A stretch of DNA of 64,000 bases, taken from RGIG8745 sp045576655. GTDB lineage: Bacteria; Bacteroidota; Bacteroidia; Bacteroidales; Bacteroidaceae. The position numbers and the translations under genes were made by a program. The notes below the pieces were generated by a model. That model was not told the origin of the DNA. It ran no database searches and worked only from the letters and a program-made list of their open reading frames with translations. The stretch lies in the NCBI GenBank assembly GCA_045576655.1, contig JAZNGW010000032.1:124001-188000 (forward strand). Reading direction: 5' to 3'. This document shows positions 33,914 to 44,076 of the stretch, one piece after another (the stretch's first letter is position 1; the number at the start of each line of letters is the position of its first letter).

Positions 33914-35563
33914 ATGAAAGTAAATAGAACTGTACGTTTTTTACCTCTGTTGATTTTTATAGGCTTGATAATAGGTGTGTTGATTGGCACTTTTTTTACA
34001 AGCAGATTTGTTGGTAATAAACTCAATATAATAAACGCATCCACAAACAAACTTAATGAGATGCTTTACATTGTCAACGCTAACTATGTTGACACGGTAA
34101 ATGTGTCGGAACTGGTGGAAGACGCTATTCCGAAACTGCTTGAAGACTTGGACCCTCATTGTGCTTATATAAAGGCTGAAGATGTGGCAAGAGCTAATGA
34201 GGATTTGAAGGGTAGCTTCAGCGGAGTGGGGGTTCAGTTTACGATAAAGAGCGACACGGTTCACATTACGAATGTGATAAAAGGCGGTCCTTCGGAAAAA
34301 GTGGGGCTGCTGCCTGGCGACCGTATTGTGTCGATTAACGGCGAAGAATACGTGGGCAAGATCGTGACAAACAACGAAACCATGAAGCGGCTTAAGGGCG
34401 AGAAGGGTACGACGGTAGTAGTAGGAGTGGCGCGTATCGGTGAGAAAGAAATAGTCGAGTATTCTATTGAAAGAGGTGATATCCCGTTGAGAAGTGTTGA
34501 CGCAACGTATATGCTGACCGAATCGTTGGGATATATCAAAATCAACAAAATAGGCGAAACCACTTACAATGAATTGCTTATAGCATTGGCGCAGTTGCAA
34601 GAGCAAGGATTTGGCGGACTTGTAGTGGACTTGCGCGGTAATGGCGGCGGATATTTGGGTGCTGCAATTAATATTGTCAATGAGTTTCTTCCGGCAAATA
34701 ATTTAATTGTCTACACAGAGGGGCGTGCTGTGCGTAGAGAGGACTACGTGAGCGACGGGCGAGGTTCTTACCAAAGACTGCCACTGATAATTCTGACAGA
34801 CGAATCAACAGCCAGCGCTGCTGAGATTATTTCAGGCGCGGTGCAGGATAATGATAGGGCAATAATCATCGGCAGACGTACTTATGGCAAAGGTCTTGTG
34901 CAGCAGCAAATACAGTTTGACGACGGGGCGATGCTTCATCTGACAGTTTCACGCTATTATACGCCATCGGGCAGATGTATTCAGAAGCCATATTCAAAAG
35001 GCGGAAACGAAGAGTACAACATGGACATTGTGAGCCGATTTGAGCATGGAGAGTTCTTCAATGAAGACAGCATTCGACCTACTGGCGAGAAATATACTAC
35101 GAGCATAGGGCGCACTGTCTATGGCGGTGGCGGAATCATACCAGACTATTTTGTAGCAGAAGATACAACGGATATAACACCTTATTATTCGGAGGTTGTG
35201 ACAAAAGGATTAATTTTGCAATTCTGCTATGATTATACTGACAAGTATCGTTCTGTTCTAAAGGATTTGTCTACTGCAAATGAATTGGAATATTATATGC
35301 GTAAGAATAATGTTTTGGAGCAGTTTATTAGATTTGCTGATGATAAAGGCGTGAAGCGCAGAAATATTATGATAAAGAAGTCGCGTTCACTTTTTGAACA
35401 AGCAATATACGGCTCTATCATATATTATATGCTTGAGATGGATGATTATGTTGAATATATTAATAGATTTGACCCTGTGGTGAAAAAAGCGATAGAACTA
35501 TATGATGCGGGGAAGACTTTTCCGCAAATTCAAGACACAACAAAGGTTAGTCCAGTTGAGTGA
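33914..35563 (+). CDS. S41 family C-terminal processing peptidase
   Basis: A 549-residue periplasmic serine protease, membrane-anchored by a helix near residues 10-28. A PDZ domain lies around residues 85-165 (VGLLPGDRIVSINGEEYVGK). The protease core carries S301 in DESTASAAE and K326 in RRTYGKG, exactly the 25-residue spacing of the Ser/Lys dyad. Family members trim C-termini of envelope proteins. The C-terminal 150 residues are helical. ATG at 33914 was chosen; a TTG two codons earlier is less likely. Confidence 0.92.
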   Translation: MKVNRTVRFLPLLIFIGLIIGVLIGTFFTSRFVGNKLNIINASTNKLNEMLYIVNANYVDTVNVSELVEDAIPKLLEDLDPHCAYIKAEDVARANEDLKGSFSGVGVQFTIKSDTVHITNVIKGGPSEKVGLLPGDRIVSINGEEYVGKIVTNNETMKRLKGEKGTTVVVGVARIGEKEIVEYSIERGDIPLRSVDATYMLTESLGYIKINKIGETTYNELLIALAQLQEQGFGGLVVDLRGNGGGYLGAAINIVNEFLPANNLIVYTEGRAVRREDYVSDGRGSYQRLPLIILTDESTASAAEIISGAVQDNDRAIIIGRRTYGKGLVQQQIQFDDGAMLHLTVSRYYTPSGRCIQKPYSKGGNEEYNMDIVSRFEHGEFFNEDSIRPTGEKYTTSIGRTVYGGGGIIPDYFVAEDTTDITPYYSEVVTKGLILQFCYDYTDKYRSVLKDLSTANELEYYMRKNNVLEQFIRFADDKGVKRRNIMIKKSRSLFEQAIYGSIIYYMLEMDDYVEYINRFDPVVKKAIELYDAGKTFPQIQDTTKVSPVE

Positions 35564-35590
35564 TGTGGAACCTTTAAACATTAAACTTAT

Positions 35591-36127
35591 ATGAAAGACT
35601 TTAAGGAATTAGTACAAAAACGTCGTAGCATACGCAACTTTAAGGATGAGGAACTAAAACCAGAAGAATTGCAGACTATATTGCGTGCAGGTTTAATGGC
35701 CCCAACAGGCAAATCTGTAAGAGGTTGGCATTTTGTTGTTGTAGACAATAAGGACATTTTGGCTCGTATTTCTCAATGCAGACAAGCAGGCGCTGCATTT
35801 GTGGCCGACGCTCCTGTTGCCGTAGTGGTACTCTACGATACAAGTTTGTCGGATGTTTGGGTTGAAGATTCTTCTATAGCAGCCGTGACAATGCAATATC
35901 AAGCAGCAGACATGGGTATAGGCAGCTGTTGGGCACAGGTGAGATTGAGGTCGCAGGAAGATGGGACAATGGCAGACGAAGTGTTGAGAGATTTGCTTGG
36001 ATATCCAGCAAATATGTCAGCATTATCTGTTATTGCATTTGGCTATCCGGCAATAGAACGCAAACCGCAGGATGAAGAAAAATTGAAGTGGGAGAATGTC
36101 CATATAAATGCATTTACAGAGAGATAA
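35591..36127 (+). CDS. Nitroreductase family protein
   Basis: A 178-residue FMN-dependent oxidoreductase of the nitroreductase fold. The N-terminal RRSIRNFKDEELKPEELQTILRAGLMAPTGKS is the FMN-binding signature, and MGIGSCWAQVRLRS the second conserved block. These enzymes reduce nitro compounds, quinones or flavins with NAD(P)H; the substrate is unknown. It sits 27 bases after the S41 protease gene and 18 before the DUF2520 gene in a plus-strand run. Confidence 0.88.
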   Translation: MKDFKELVQKRRSIRNFKDEELKPEELQTILRAGLMAPTGKSVRGWHFVVVDNKDILARISQCRQAGAAFVADAPVAVVVLYDTSLSDVWVEDSSIAAVTMQYQAADMGIGSCWAQVRLRSQEDGTMADEVLRDLLGYPANMSALSVIAFGYPAIERKPQDEEKLKWENVHINAFTER

Positions 36128-36145
36128 TGATAGACTTTATACGTT

Positions 36146-36916
36146 ATGAAGGTCGTATTTATAGGTGCAGGTAATGTTGCAACTCATCTTTCGTGTATCA
36201 TAAAGGAAGCCGGACATTCTTTATTGCAGGTGTTTTCTAAAACAAAGGAATCATCAGAGGCTTTAGCTTCAAAATTGCAATGTGAATGCACTACTGATTA
36301 TAAGGAAATACGAAAAGATGCAGATATATATATAATTTCTGTTTCGGACAGGGCTATTGATGATGTAGTGGGGGAGATTGCACATGTTAATCCTGAGGCA
36401 TTGTGGGTGCATACATCTGGCAGTGTTTCTATTGACTCACTAAAATGTTCGCGTAGGGGAGTGCTTTATCCTCTCCAAACATTCTCTAAGCAACGTACAC
36501 TTAATAATTCAGACATTCCTTTTTTCATTGAATCAAATAATGATGAAGATTTAAAGTTGCTGAAAGACTTAGCGTCTTCCATATCACGCAACGTTCATGT
36601 TTTAGATAGCGAAAAACGTAAATTCATACATTTGGCAGCAGTGTTCTGCTGCAATTTCGTGAATCATTGTTGCACTTTGTCGAGCAATATTTTGGAGGAA
36701 AAAGGTATTCCTTTTTACATAATGATGCCGCTTATTGACGAGACAATAGCCAAGCTTCATGAATTGTCTCCCATAGATGCACAGACAGGACCTGCCGTAA
36801 GATTTGACAAGAATGTGATTGACAAGCATTTGGCATTATTGGAAAACAATGAAGATGCGCAGCATATTTACTCCTTGATGAGTAAAAGCATCCATGATAA
36901 TCATTTGAAACAGTAG
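36146..36916 (+). CDS. Rossmann-fold and DUF2520 protein
   Basis: A 256-residue protein with an NAD(P)-binding N-terminal domain (VVFIGAGNVATHLSCIIKEAGHSL, a GxGxxA-type motif). The DUF2520 C-terminal helical domain contains the block FIHLAAVFCCNFVNHCCTL. It resembles 3-hydroxyacid or F420-linked dehydrogenases, but no substrate is established. The following order, a KdsC-like phosphatase then Maf, is common in Bacteroidales. Confidence 0.85.
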   Translation: MKVVFIGAGNVATHLSCIIKEAGHSLLQVFSKTKESSEALASKLQCECTTDYKEIRKDADIYIISVSDRAIDDVVGEIAHVNPEALWVHTSGSVSIDSLKCSRRGVLYPLQTFSKQRTLNNSDIPFFIESNNDEDLKLLKDLASSISRNVHVLDSEKRKFIHLAAVFCCNFVNHCCTLSSNILEEKGIPFYIMMPLIDETIAKLHELSPIDAQTGPAVRFDKNVIDKHLALLENNEDAQHIYSLMSKSIHDNHLKQ

Positions 36917-36937
36917 AATAAAACAAAAATAATATAA

Positions 36938-37456
36938 ATGATAAATTACGATTTGACCCAAATTAAAGCAGTTATATTTGATGTTGACGGTGTATTAAGT
37001 AAGGAGACCATAACTCAGGATAATGATGGTAATCCTATGAGAACAGTCAATATCAAAGACGGATATGCCATTCAACATGCTGTAAAAAGCGGGTTGTTGA
37101 TAGCTATTATTACTGGTGCAAAGACCGAGGCTGTCAGAAAACGTTATGAAGGTTTAGGAGTAAAAGAAATTCATATAGGTGCAAAGGTCAAAATATCTAT
37201 TTATAAAGATTTACTGGATAAGTATACTATAAAGGACGAAGAAATCATTTATGTGGGTGATGATATTCCTGATTATGAAATAATGAAACATTGCGGTCTT
37301 CCTTGTTGTCCTGCAGATGCCGCTCCTGAAATCAAGTCAATTTCCAAATACATCTCGCACAAGAATGGCGGAGAAGGTTGCGGAAGAGACATTCTGGAAC
37401 AGGTGCTGAAAAGCAAGGGATTATGGATGCAGGATGCTACGGCTTTCGGATGGTAA
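36938..37456 (+). CDS. KdsC-like HAD phosphatase
   Basis: A 172-residue haloacid dehalogenase-type phosphatase resembling KDO-8-phosphate phosphatase, a step in making the KDO of lipopolysaccharide. The nucleophile motif VIFDVDGVLS gives D15 and D17, and GDDIPDYEIM is the metal-binding motif III. The short length without a cap domain fits KdsC, which works as a tetramer. Assignment to KDO rather than another sugar phosphate is by family similarity. It lies 21 bases after the DUF2520 gene and 27 before maf. Confidence 0.85.
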   Translation: MINYDLTQIKAVIFDVDGVLSKETITQDNDGNPMRTVNIKDGYAIQHAVKSGLLIAIITGAKTEAVRKRYEGLGVKEIHIGAKVKISIYKDLLDKYTIKDEEIIYVGDDIPDYEIMKHCGLPCCPADAAPEIKSISKYISHKNGGEGCGRDILEQVLKSKGLWMQDATAFGW

Positions 37457-37483
37457 ACTACCAATTAAACATAACTTGTAAAT

Positions 37484-38101
37484 ATGTCTCATAATAACGA
37501 AAAAGTTTTGCCTAATTTAAAACAGTATAAAATTGTATTGTGCAGCAATTCACCGCGACGGAAAGAGTTGATGCGAGGACTTGGATTAGATTTTCAAACT
37601 CGAGTAATTGATGGGATTGACGAATCATATGATAAGTCTTTACCAGGTGAAGATATTGCTAAAATAATCTCAGAAAAAAAGGCTGAGTCATATAAAGCAA
37701 CAATGTCTCCAGACGAACTCATAATAACTGCTGACACTATTGTTTATGTTGATGGAGAAGTATTAGGTAAACCACAAGATAGATTAGATGCCATCAGGAT
37801 GTTAAAGATGTTGAGTGGGAAATCTCATGATGTTATAACAGGCGTTTGTATTCAAACACAGACTAAAAGCACATCATTCAGCGTAAAAACAAAGGTTACT
37901 TTTGCTCAAATGACTGATGACGAGATTAATTTTTACATTGACAATCATAAACCTTACGATAAAGCTGGGGCTTACGGCATTCAGGAATGGATTGGATATA
38001 TCGGTGTAGAATCTATTGAAGGCTCATACTTTAATGTAATGGGCTTACCTGTACAGAAGTTGTATTCAGTATTAAAAAATGCGCAAAGCTTATTTTTATA
38101 A
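37484..38101 (+). CDS. maf: Maf-family nucleotide pyrophosphatase
   Basis: A 205-residue protein of the Maf/Ham1-like group, which hydrolyses non-canonical or excess nucleoside triphosphates to monophosphates. The family start motif is IVLCSNSPRRKELMRGLG, followed by ITADTIVYVDGEVLGKP and KAGAYGIQEWIGYIGVE. It is the last gene of the plus-strand run and converges with the LolE-like permease gene. Confidence 0.9.
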   Translation: MSHNNEKVLPNLKQYKIVLCSNSPRRKELMRGLGLDFQTRVIDGIDESYDKSLPGEDIAKIISEKKAESYKATMSPDELIITADTIVYVDGEVLGKPQDRLDAIRMLKMLSGKSHDVITGVCIQTQTKSTSFSVKTKVTFAQMTDDEINFYIDNHKPYDKAGAYGIQEWIGYIGVESIEGSYFNVMGLPVQKLYSVLKNAQSLFL

Positions 38102-38182
38102 TGCGCATTATGTTTAATATAAAACGAAGGACTTCCCTTCTCTGCAATTGTTGTACTAATTTCTTTTCAACAGCGGTGCATC

Positions 38183-39427
38183 TTATTCAAAATTAATTGA
38201 TCGTATTGGTTTTCCGATTGATACTAAAAAAGATGTGCCTAATATCACAAAAAGAGATACGAGCACTATCAATAGGTCTAACAGAAGTATAGACAAAAAA
38301 TTCAACTCGACAGGAACAGAATCAATATAATAAACGGACGAATCCAGAGAAACAATTGAAAAATACTTTTGTAGATAACACAATGCTATTGCAATAATAT
38401 TTCCAATTAGTAGTCCTTTACCTACAATTATTAAAGCAAAATTTATAAATATATTTCTGACATCAGAATTACATATTCCCAAAGATTTTAGTATTCCAAT
38501 CATATTGATACGTTCTAGCATTATTATCAAAAGACCAGATGCAACAGTTACACTGGAGACGCACAACATTAAGATTAATATCATTACGATATTCGTATCA
38601 AGAATTTCAAGCCAAGAAAATATTTGCGGATTCAATTCTTTTGATGTAAAAACACCTAGCGTTCTCGAATCATCATTAAGTAAATCTATATTTTTTTTTA
38701 GCTTAGATGTGCATGATTCAATGGACTTTACATCATGAAAATCGATTTCACATCCTGAAACCATAGTACTATCCCATCCGTTTAGACGTCTAACTGTATG
38801 TAAGTCCGTAAAGGCTAAACTCTTGTCGTAATCTGTCAGATTTGTATTATATATACCTGCTACTTCAAATTTACGTGCACGCAGAGTTTTTGATGAGAGA
38901 AAATATGAATATACTTTCATACCAATATCAAGATCAAGCAAATCTGCCGTTGATTGTGATATGAGAATTTTTCCAGTGCTTTCTTTTGCGCTAAATTGAG
39001 GGATTTCCCCCTTTACTAAGTATCGTTTAAAATGATCAAGATTATATTCCTCGCCAACACCTTTAAAATTTATTCCACAAAAATTTTCATCAGTTTTTAA
39101 TATTCCAAGTTTTGAAACATATATATATACATTACACTCAGGAACAGATGATTTTATCGTGTTAACTAGTGTGCTGTCAAAAATTAATGGCGATGGTTCG
39201 TAGTTCTGGTCAATAGTCAAGCTTAAAACTTGAGCATGCGAACCAAATGCAATCACTTTTGAATTAATTTCTTTTTTAAATCCATACAGTATAGAAATGC
39301 TCAATAGCATGACTATGGTACCAATTGCAACTCCCAATGTGGCAATTCTATTAGCAGGGCGTGAAAACTTTCCTTTCACACCTAAGTCTGAATAAATTCT
39401 CTTTGCTATAAAAAAGTCAAATCGCAT
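38183..39427 (-). CDS. ABC transporter permease of the LolC/LolE-FtsX type
   Basis: A 414-residue inner-membrane protein with an N-terminal helix (about residues 25-50), a periplasmic domain (about 50-265) and three C-terminal helices. Its N-terminus MRFDFFIAKRIYSD is typical of LolC/LolE-like permeases that extract lipoproteins from the inner membrane. No ATPase gene is next to it, so it would use one encoded elsewhere. ATG at 39427 was chosen over an upstream start at 39484, which would overlap the aminotransferase gene. Confidence 0.82.
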   Translation of the reverse strand: MRFDFFIAKRIYSDLGVKGKFSRPANRIATLGVAIGTIVMLLSISILYGFKKEINSKVIAFGSHAQVLSLTIDQNYEPSPLIFDSTLVNTIKSSVPECNVYIYVSKLGILKTDENFCGINFKGVGEEYNLDHFKRYLVKGEIPQFSAKESTGKILISQSTADLLDLDIGMKVYSYFLSSKTLRARKFEVAGIYNTNLTDYDKSLAFTDLHTVRRLNGWDSTMVSGCEIDFHDVKSIESCTSKLKKNIDLLNDDSRTLGVFTSKELNPQIFSWLEILDTNIVMILILMLCVSSVTVASGLLIIMLERINMIGILKSLGICNSDVRNIFINFALIIVGKGLLIGNIIAIALCYLQKYFSIVSLDSSVYYIDSVPVELNFLSILLLDLLIVLVSLFVILGTSFLVSIGKPIRSINFE

Positions 39428-39455
39428 AAAGTTACATATGGATGACAATACTCCC

Positions 39456-40655
39456 CTACTCTGTTCTACCAGGATATGCCTCAAGAGCTTTTCTTAGAAC
39501 AAATAACGCTCTAATCAAATCTTCTTTTTTGAGAACATATGCAATTCGAACTTCGTTTTTACCAGCGCCAGGAGTTGTATAAAACCCTGCAGCAGGTGCC
39601 ATCATAATGGTTTCACCCTCGTAATTAAAATCCGAAAGACACCACTCGCAAAATTTTTCACAATCATCAACTGGAAGTTTTGCAACTGTATAAAATGCGC
39701 CCATTGGAATTGGCGAATAAACTCCGGGAATTCTATTCAATCCATCAATAAGATATTTTCTGCGCTCTACATATTCGTCATATGTATCACGACTATATTC
39801 TTCTGGAGCATCAAGTGAGGCTTCTGCTGCTATTTGTCCGATTAATGGTGGAGAAAGGCGCGCTTGGCAAAATTTCATAACAGCATTTCTTACCTCTTCA
39901 TTTTTAGTTATTAATGCTCCTATGCGAATACCGCATTCACTGTATCTTTTTGAAACCGAATCAATCAATACAACATTTTGTTCAATCCCTTCTAAATGGC
40001 AAGCAGAAATATATGGGGAGCCTGTATAGATAAATTCACGATATACTTCATCAGAAAATAGATACAAGTCATATTTCTTTACCAAGTCGCGTATTTGGTT
40101 CATTTCACGACGAGTATAAAGATATCCTGTAGGATTATTCGGGTTACAAATCAGTATGGCCCGCGTTCTTTCATTTATTAATTCTTCAAATTTTTCAACT
40201 TTAGGCAAACTAAACCCTTCTTCTATCGTTGTGGTAATCGTTCTAATAACAGCCCCAGCAGAGATGGCAAATGCCATATAGTTTGCATATGCTGGCTCTG
40301 GAACAATTATTTCATCTCCTGGGTTAAGGCATGATAAAAATGCAAAGAGAACAGCCTCAGAACCGCCGCTTGTAATTATTATGTCATCAGCATTTAGATT
40401 TATGTCATATTTGGCATAATACCCAACAAGTTTCTCTCTATAACTGCGATAACCCTGACTTGGACTATACTCTAATATTTTTCTATCTATATTGCGTATC
40501 GCATCAATAGCAACTTGTGGAGTTGGTAAATCTGGTTGTCCTATATTAAGATGGTACACATGAATACCTTTCTTTTTCGCTTCATCGGCTAAAGGAGCTA
40601 ATTTCCTTATTGGAGAACTTGGCATTTCTGTACCACGTGTAGAAATCTTTGGCAT
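39456..40655 (-). CDS. PLP-dependent aminotransferase, class I/II
   Basis: A 399-residue fold-type I aminotransferase related to aspartate aminotransferases. The N-terminal block is HLNIGQPDLPTPQ, the cofactor-binding region is CNPNNPTGYLY, and the lysine for the Schiff base lies in IDSVSKRYSECGIRIG. FYTTPGAGKNEVRIAY near the C-terminus carries the substrate-carboxylate arginine. The amino donor and acceptor cannot be fixed from sequence. It lies upstream of the permease gene on the same strand, 28 bases away. Confidence 0.9.
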   Translation of the reverse strand: MPKISTRGTEMPSSPIRKLAPLADEAKKKGIHVYHLNIGQPDLPTPQVAIDAIRNIDRKILEYSPSQGYRSYREKLVGYYAKYDINLNADDIIITSGGSEAVLFAFLSCLNPGDEIIVPEPAYANYMAFAISAGAVIRTITTTIEEGFSLPKVEKFEELINERTRAILICNPNNPTGYLYTRREMNQIRDLVKKYDLYLFSDEVYREFIYTGSPYISACHLEGIEQNVVLIDSVSKRYSECGIRIGALITKNEEVRNAVMKFCQARLSPPLIGQIAAEASLDAPEEYSRDTYDEYVERRKYLIDGLNRIPGVYSPIPMGAFYTVAKLPVDDCEKFCEWCLSDFNYEGETIMMAPAAGFYTTPGAGKNEVRIAYVLKKEDLIRALFVLRKALEAYPGRTE

Positions 40656-40700
40656 AACATTTATGTTAAAATATGGAATTAATTCTATTAAAAAAACTAT

Positions 40701-41642
40701 TTAATCCTTTGATGCTAATTCTTTAGATTTATGAAGAAGTAACTTAAATGATTGGGGAATTGGCAACTCTATATTCAATAATTCGTTGGTGATAGGGTGA
40801 TAAAATCTAATTTTATATGCATGTAGTGCAATTCTACCGAGAGGGTCTATAGTGCTACCATATTTGTAATCTCCTACAATTGAATGTTTTAAGTCTTGCA
40901 TGTGTACGCGAATTTGATTTTTGCGTCCAGTCTCCAACTTAAGTTCAACTAACGATAACCCATTTGCTCTTTTTTTTACAGAGTAACGTGTTACAGAATA
41001 TTTGCCTCCATTGTCAATTGGGCTAGAATAAGTCATAAACATTCGATTATCAGCAAGCCAAGAAGATATAACACCATTGTCTTTTTTGACGTCACCTTCT
41101 ACAACTGCAATATATTTTCTATCTGTTACAATGGTTTGCCAATTGTCAACTAATATTTGCTGTACATCAATGCGTTTTGCAAAAATTAGAAGACCTGATG
41201 TTTCTCGGTCTAATCTATGAACGGTATGAACTGTCATTCCTTTTTTCTGCCGACCTACATATTTTGACAATACACTCTTTACTGTCTCCTGTTTTTGTCC
41301 TATTGGAGAACTTGTCAAGATCCCATTCTGCTTTTCTACAACAATAAGAAAGGCATCCTCGTATACGATGCGTATTAATTTATGATAAAATTCGTGTATA
41401 TTGCTTTTTTTAGAAATTTGCACCAATTGTCCTACTGACAATTGATGGTTATATTGCGTAACGATTTGATGGTCAACATAAACCATCTTATGCGCTAAAA
41501 ATTCTTTTGCTTTTGTACGACTGATGCCATCCATAGATTTCATAATAAAATCTAAAAGCATAGCATTTTCTTTTACTGTAAAAGACGTGTATTTTGTCGC
41601 TAACTTCCTATTGTAATAATCCTGTGAATTATTATTTGCCAT
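40701..41642 (-). CDS. RluA-family pseudouridine synthase
   Basis: A 313-residue RNA pseudouridine synthase. An N-terminal S4-like RNA-binding segment (GISRTKAKEFLAHKMVYVDHQIV) precedes the catalytic domain, whose signature VHRLDRETSGLLIFAK contains the catalytic aspartate. RluA enzymes modify 23S rRNA or tRNA; the site is not predictable. It lies 17 bases after the RlmD gene on the same strand, grouping two RNA-modification genes. Confidence 0.9.
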   Translation of the reverse strand: MANNNSQDYYNRKLATKYTSFTVKENAMLLDFIMKSMDGISRTKAKEFLAHKMVYVDHQIVTQYNHQLSVGQLVQISKKSNIHEFYHKLIRIVYEDAFLIVVEKQNGILTSSPIGQKQETVKSVLSKYVGRQKKGMTVHTVHRLDRETSGLLIFAKRIDVQQILVDNWQTIVTDRKYIAVVEGDVKKDNGVISSWLADNRMFMTYSSPIDNGGKYSVTRYSVKKRANGLSLVELKLETGRKNQIRVHMQDLKHSIVGDYKYGSTIDPLGRIALHAYKIRFYHPITNELLNIELPIPQSFKLLLHKSKELASKD

Positions 41643-41659
41643 AATGATTAATGTACTCT

Positions 41660-43078
41660 TTACTTTCTCTTTTCTAATAAAACAACATTTTCAACATGAT
41701 GAGTATGAGGGAACATATCTACAGGTTGTACAGCCATTACCTTATAATTGGAATCAAGAAACTGAAGGTCCCTAGCCTGAGTCGCAGGATTACAACTTAC
41801 ATATACAATGCGTTTGGGAGATGCAAACAATATTGTATCGATAACATCTGTATGCATACCAGCACGTGGGGGATCTGTGATGATAACATCTGGAATTCCG
41901 TGTTCTCCAATAAATTCTCGGTTTAAAATATCCTTCATGTCACCTGCAAAAAATAATGTATTTGTTATACCGTTAATTTTTGAGTTTACAAATGCATCCT
42001 CAATTGCTTCTGGTACATAATCTATCCCTATAACTTTTTTCGCTTGTTTTGAAATAAAATTTGCAATTGTACCAGTTCCTGTATACAAGTCATATACAAG
42101 TTCATTACCCGTTAAACTTGCAAAGTTACGTGCAACTTGGTATAGAGTGTAAGCTTGTTCAGTATTTGTTTGATAGAAAGATTTTGGCCCTACTTTGAAT
42201 TTTAATCCTTCCATTTCTTCATATATGTGATCATTACCTTTGTATACAACAATTGTTTGATCACCTATTGTATCATTGCATTTATGATTATCAACATAAA
42301 GCAACGACGTTATTTCGGGGAATTCATTAGATATATTCTTCAGCAGAATCATTGCTTTTTTATGTTCTTCTTCATTATCTATCCGGAATTGTATAAGTAC
42401 CATTAATTCATTGGTATTTGAATTTCGGATCATCATGCTGCGTAAAAGACCTGAATTATTCCTCAAGTCATAGAACGACAAACCATTTTCAACAGCATAG
42501 TTTTTGATGTAATTACGTATTTTATTGCAAATATCGTCCATTAGCCAACATTTGTCAATATCTAAAATTTTATCAAAAGCACCTGTAATATGAAAACCTG
42601 CAGCATTCATATTATCGTATTTGATATTTTTCTGGACTTCGTCCTCTGTCAGCCAACGCTTGTCAGAGAATCCAAATTCCAACTTATTTCGGTGTTCATA
42701 TGTTTTTTCAGCTCCCAAAATCTTTGATACTGGTGGTAAATCTATTTTACCAATTCTTTTCAAGTTGTCAACGACTTGCTGCTGCTTTGCGTTTAGTTGT
42801 TCTTCATATTTTAGACATTGCCATTTACATCCTCCACACACTCCGTAATGAGAGCATATAGGAGTTATACGTAAAGGAGAATACTTGTTAAATTTAATAG
42901 CAACTCCTTCCATATAATTATGTTTTTTCCTTTTTACTTGTATATTTACGTTGTCGCCAGGAACAACGTAAGGCACGAAAACAACCTTATCTTCAACTCT
43001 GGCTAATGATTTTCCTTCCGCTGCAATTGTTGTGATTTCTATATTTTCTAATATGGGTAATGCTCTTCTTTTTCTCAT
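41660..43078 (-). CDS. rlmD: 23S rRNA (uracil-5-)-methyltransferase, RlmD/RumA type
   Basis: A 472-residue SAM-dependent methyltransferase forming 5-methyluridine in 23S rRNA. An N-terminal TRAM domain is followed by iron-sulfur cysteines in CSHYGVCGGCKWQC. The SAM motif is VYDLYTGTGTIANF, TDPPRAG follows, and the catalytic cysteine lies in VYVSCNPAT near the C-terminus. ATG at 43078 was preferred to an in-frame start at 43114 that would overlap the neighbouring gene. RlmD and RlmC cannot be separated with certainty. Confidence 0.88.
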   Translation of the reverse strand: MRKRRALPILENIEITTIAAEGKSLARVEDKVVFVPYVVPGDNVNIQVKRKKHNYMEGVAIKFNKYSPLRITPICSHYGVCGGCKWQCLKYEEQLNAKQQQVVDNLKRIGKIDLPPVSKILGAEKTYEHRNKLEFGFSDKRWLTEDEVQKNIKYDNMNAAGFHITGAFDKILDIDKCWLMDDICNKIRNYIKNYAVENGLSFYDLRNNSGLLRSMMIRNSNTNELMVLIQFRIDNEEEHKKAMILLKNISNEFPEITSLLYVDNHKCNDTIGDQTIVVYKGNDHIYEEMEGLKFKVGPKSFYQTNTEQAYTLYQVARNFASLTGNELVYDLYTGTGTIANFISKQAKKVIGIDYVPEAIEDAFVNSKINGITNTLFFAGDMKDILNREFIGEHGIPDVIITDPPRAGMHTDVIDTILFASPKRIVYVSCNPATQARDLQFLDSNYKVMAVQPVDMFPHTHHVENVVLLEKRK

Positions 43079-43106
43079 GATTGTGTTGAATGAGATATAT
43101 TCTTGA

Positions 43107-44048
43107 TTAGACAATTGGAATAGATTCTTTTTCTTTTTTATCAGTTATTGCTGATGAATATAAATATGCATAAGATAGATTTAATACTGCTGTAAAATAT
43201 ATCAATATAGATGTAGTTAAAAAAGTAATGGCAACAAAACATATAATGAAACTTTCTGGTAAATGTGCATTATCACCATTAATAAGTGCATTGATATATG
43301 ATTGTAATATTGCAATATTAACAAACATAGGGGCAAACAAAATAGAGCCCAATATGAGTTTTATAAATAATAGTAAAACAAATAACTTGAAGTTCTTTAC
43401 CCAATTAGAAATTCCTAATTTATATCCTTTTATAAATCCCTTTAAAAATCTGACTTTTTCAAGCATTAATGATGGTAAAACAATGTTATAAGGCAAAGAG
43501 AATATAGCAACTAATAATATGACAACAACACAACCTAAAATATAAAAAAAATCATCATGGTTCATATCTGCTATATCTTTTGAGAAAATGTAATATATAC
43601 ATATTCCTGCAATGGCACAAGTACAGATATTGATGAGATAAAAAAAGAAGACACGGGGAAATCTTTTAAACGAAATCATGTATGTATGCCGTAAGCCAAT
43701 AGTGCATTTTTTTATACATCTATACTCAACAAACACATATGTGACACATGTGTATAGTGTTAAAAATAAAAAGGTGAATATGAAAGTAGTCCATGTAAAG
43801 ATTGATTGAAAAATAGATTGCGGGGCAAATGATTCATTTGCCCAACATCCTAATAAAAGAAAAGAGAAAACTGATATTAAAATAGCAACAATTAACGTAG
43901 GGATTAATGTAGCTATAGTGTATTTTACGATATTTTTAGTGTACATGCTGATTCCATCGGATATGCATGATAGTATTTTACGATGTTTATAAAACACATA
44001 TGTGCTATTGTCCGAGATAGTCTCTGCATATTTATTCGTTAGAGGCAT
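43107..44048 (-). CDS. Hypothetical polytopic membrane protein
   Basis: A 313-residue protein with about six membrane helices and short loops; no domain is recognised with confidence. A cytosolic N-terminus (MPLTNKYAETISDNSTYVFYKHRKILSCISDG) is followed by hydrophobic blocks spread over the rest. The start at 44048 was chosen rather than an upstream frame at 44096, because the promoter at 44077-44107 lies between. It precedes rlmD by 28 bases. Confidence 0.65.
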   Translation of the reverse strand: MPLTNKYAETISDNSTYVFYKHRKILSCISDGISMYTKNIVKYTIATLIPTLIVAILISVFSFLLLGCWANESFAPQSIFQSIFTWTTFIFTFLFLTLYTCVTYVFVEYRCIKKCTIGLRHTYMISFKRFPRVFFFYLINICTCAIAGICIYYIFSKDIADMNHDDFFYILGCVVVILLVAIFSLPYNIVLPSLMLEKVRFLKGFIKGYKLGISNWVKNFKLFVLLLFIKLILGSILFAPMFVNIAILQSYINALINGDNAHLPESFIICFVAITFLTTSILIYFTAVLNLSYAYLYSSAITDKKEKESIPIV

Positions 44049-44076
44049 AATATTCAAATTGTATTGAAAACGAATA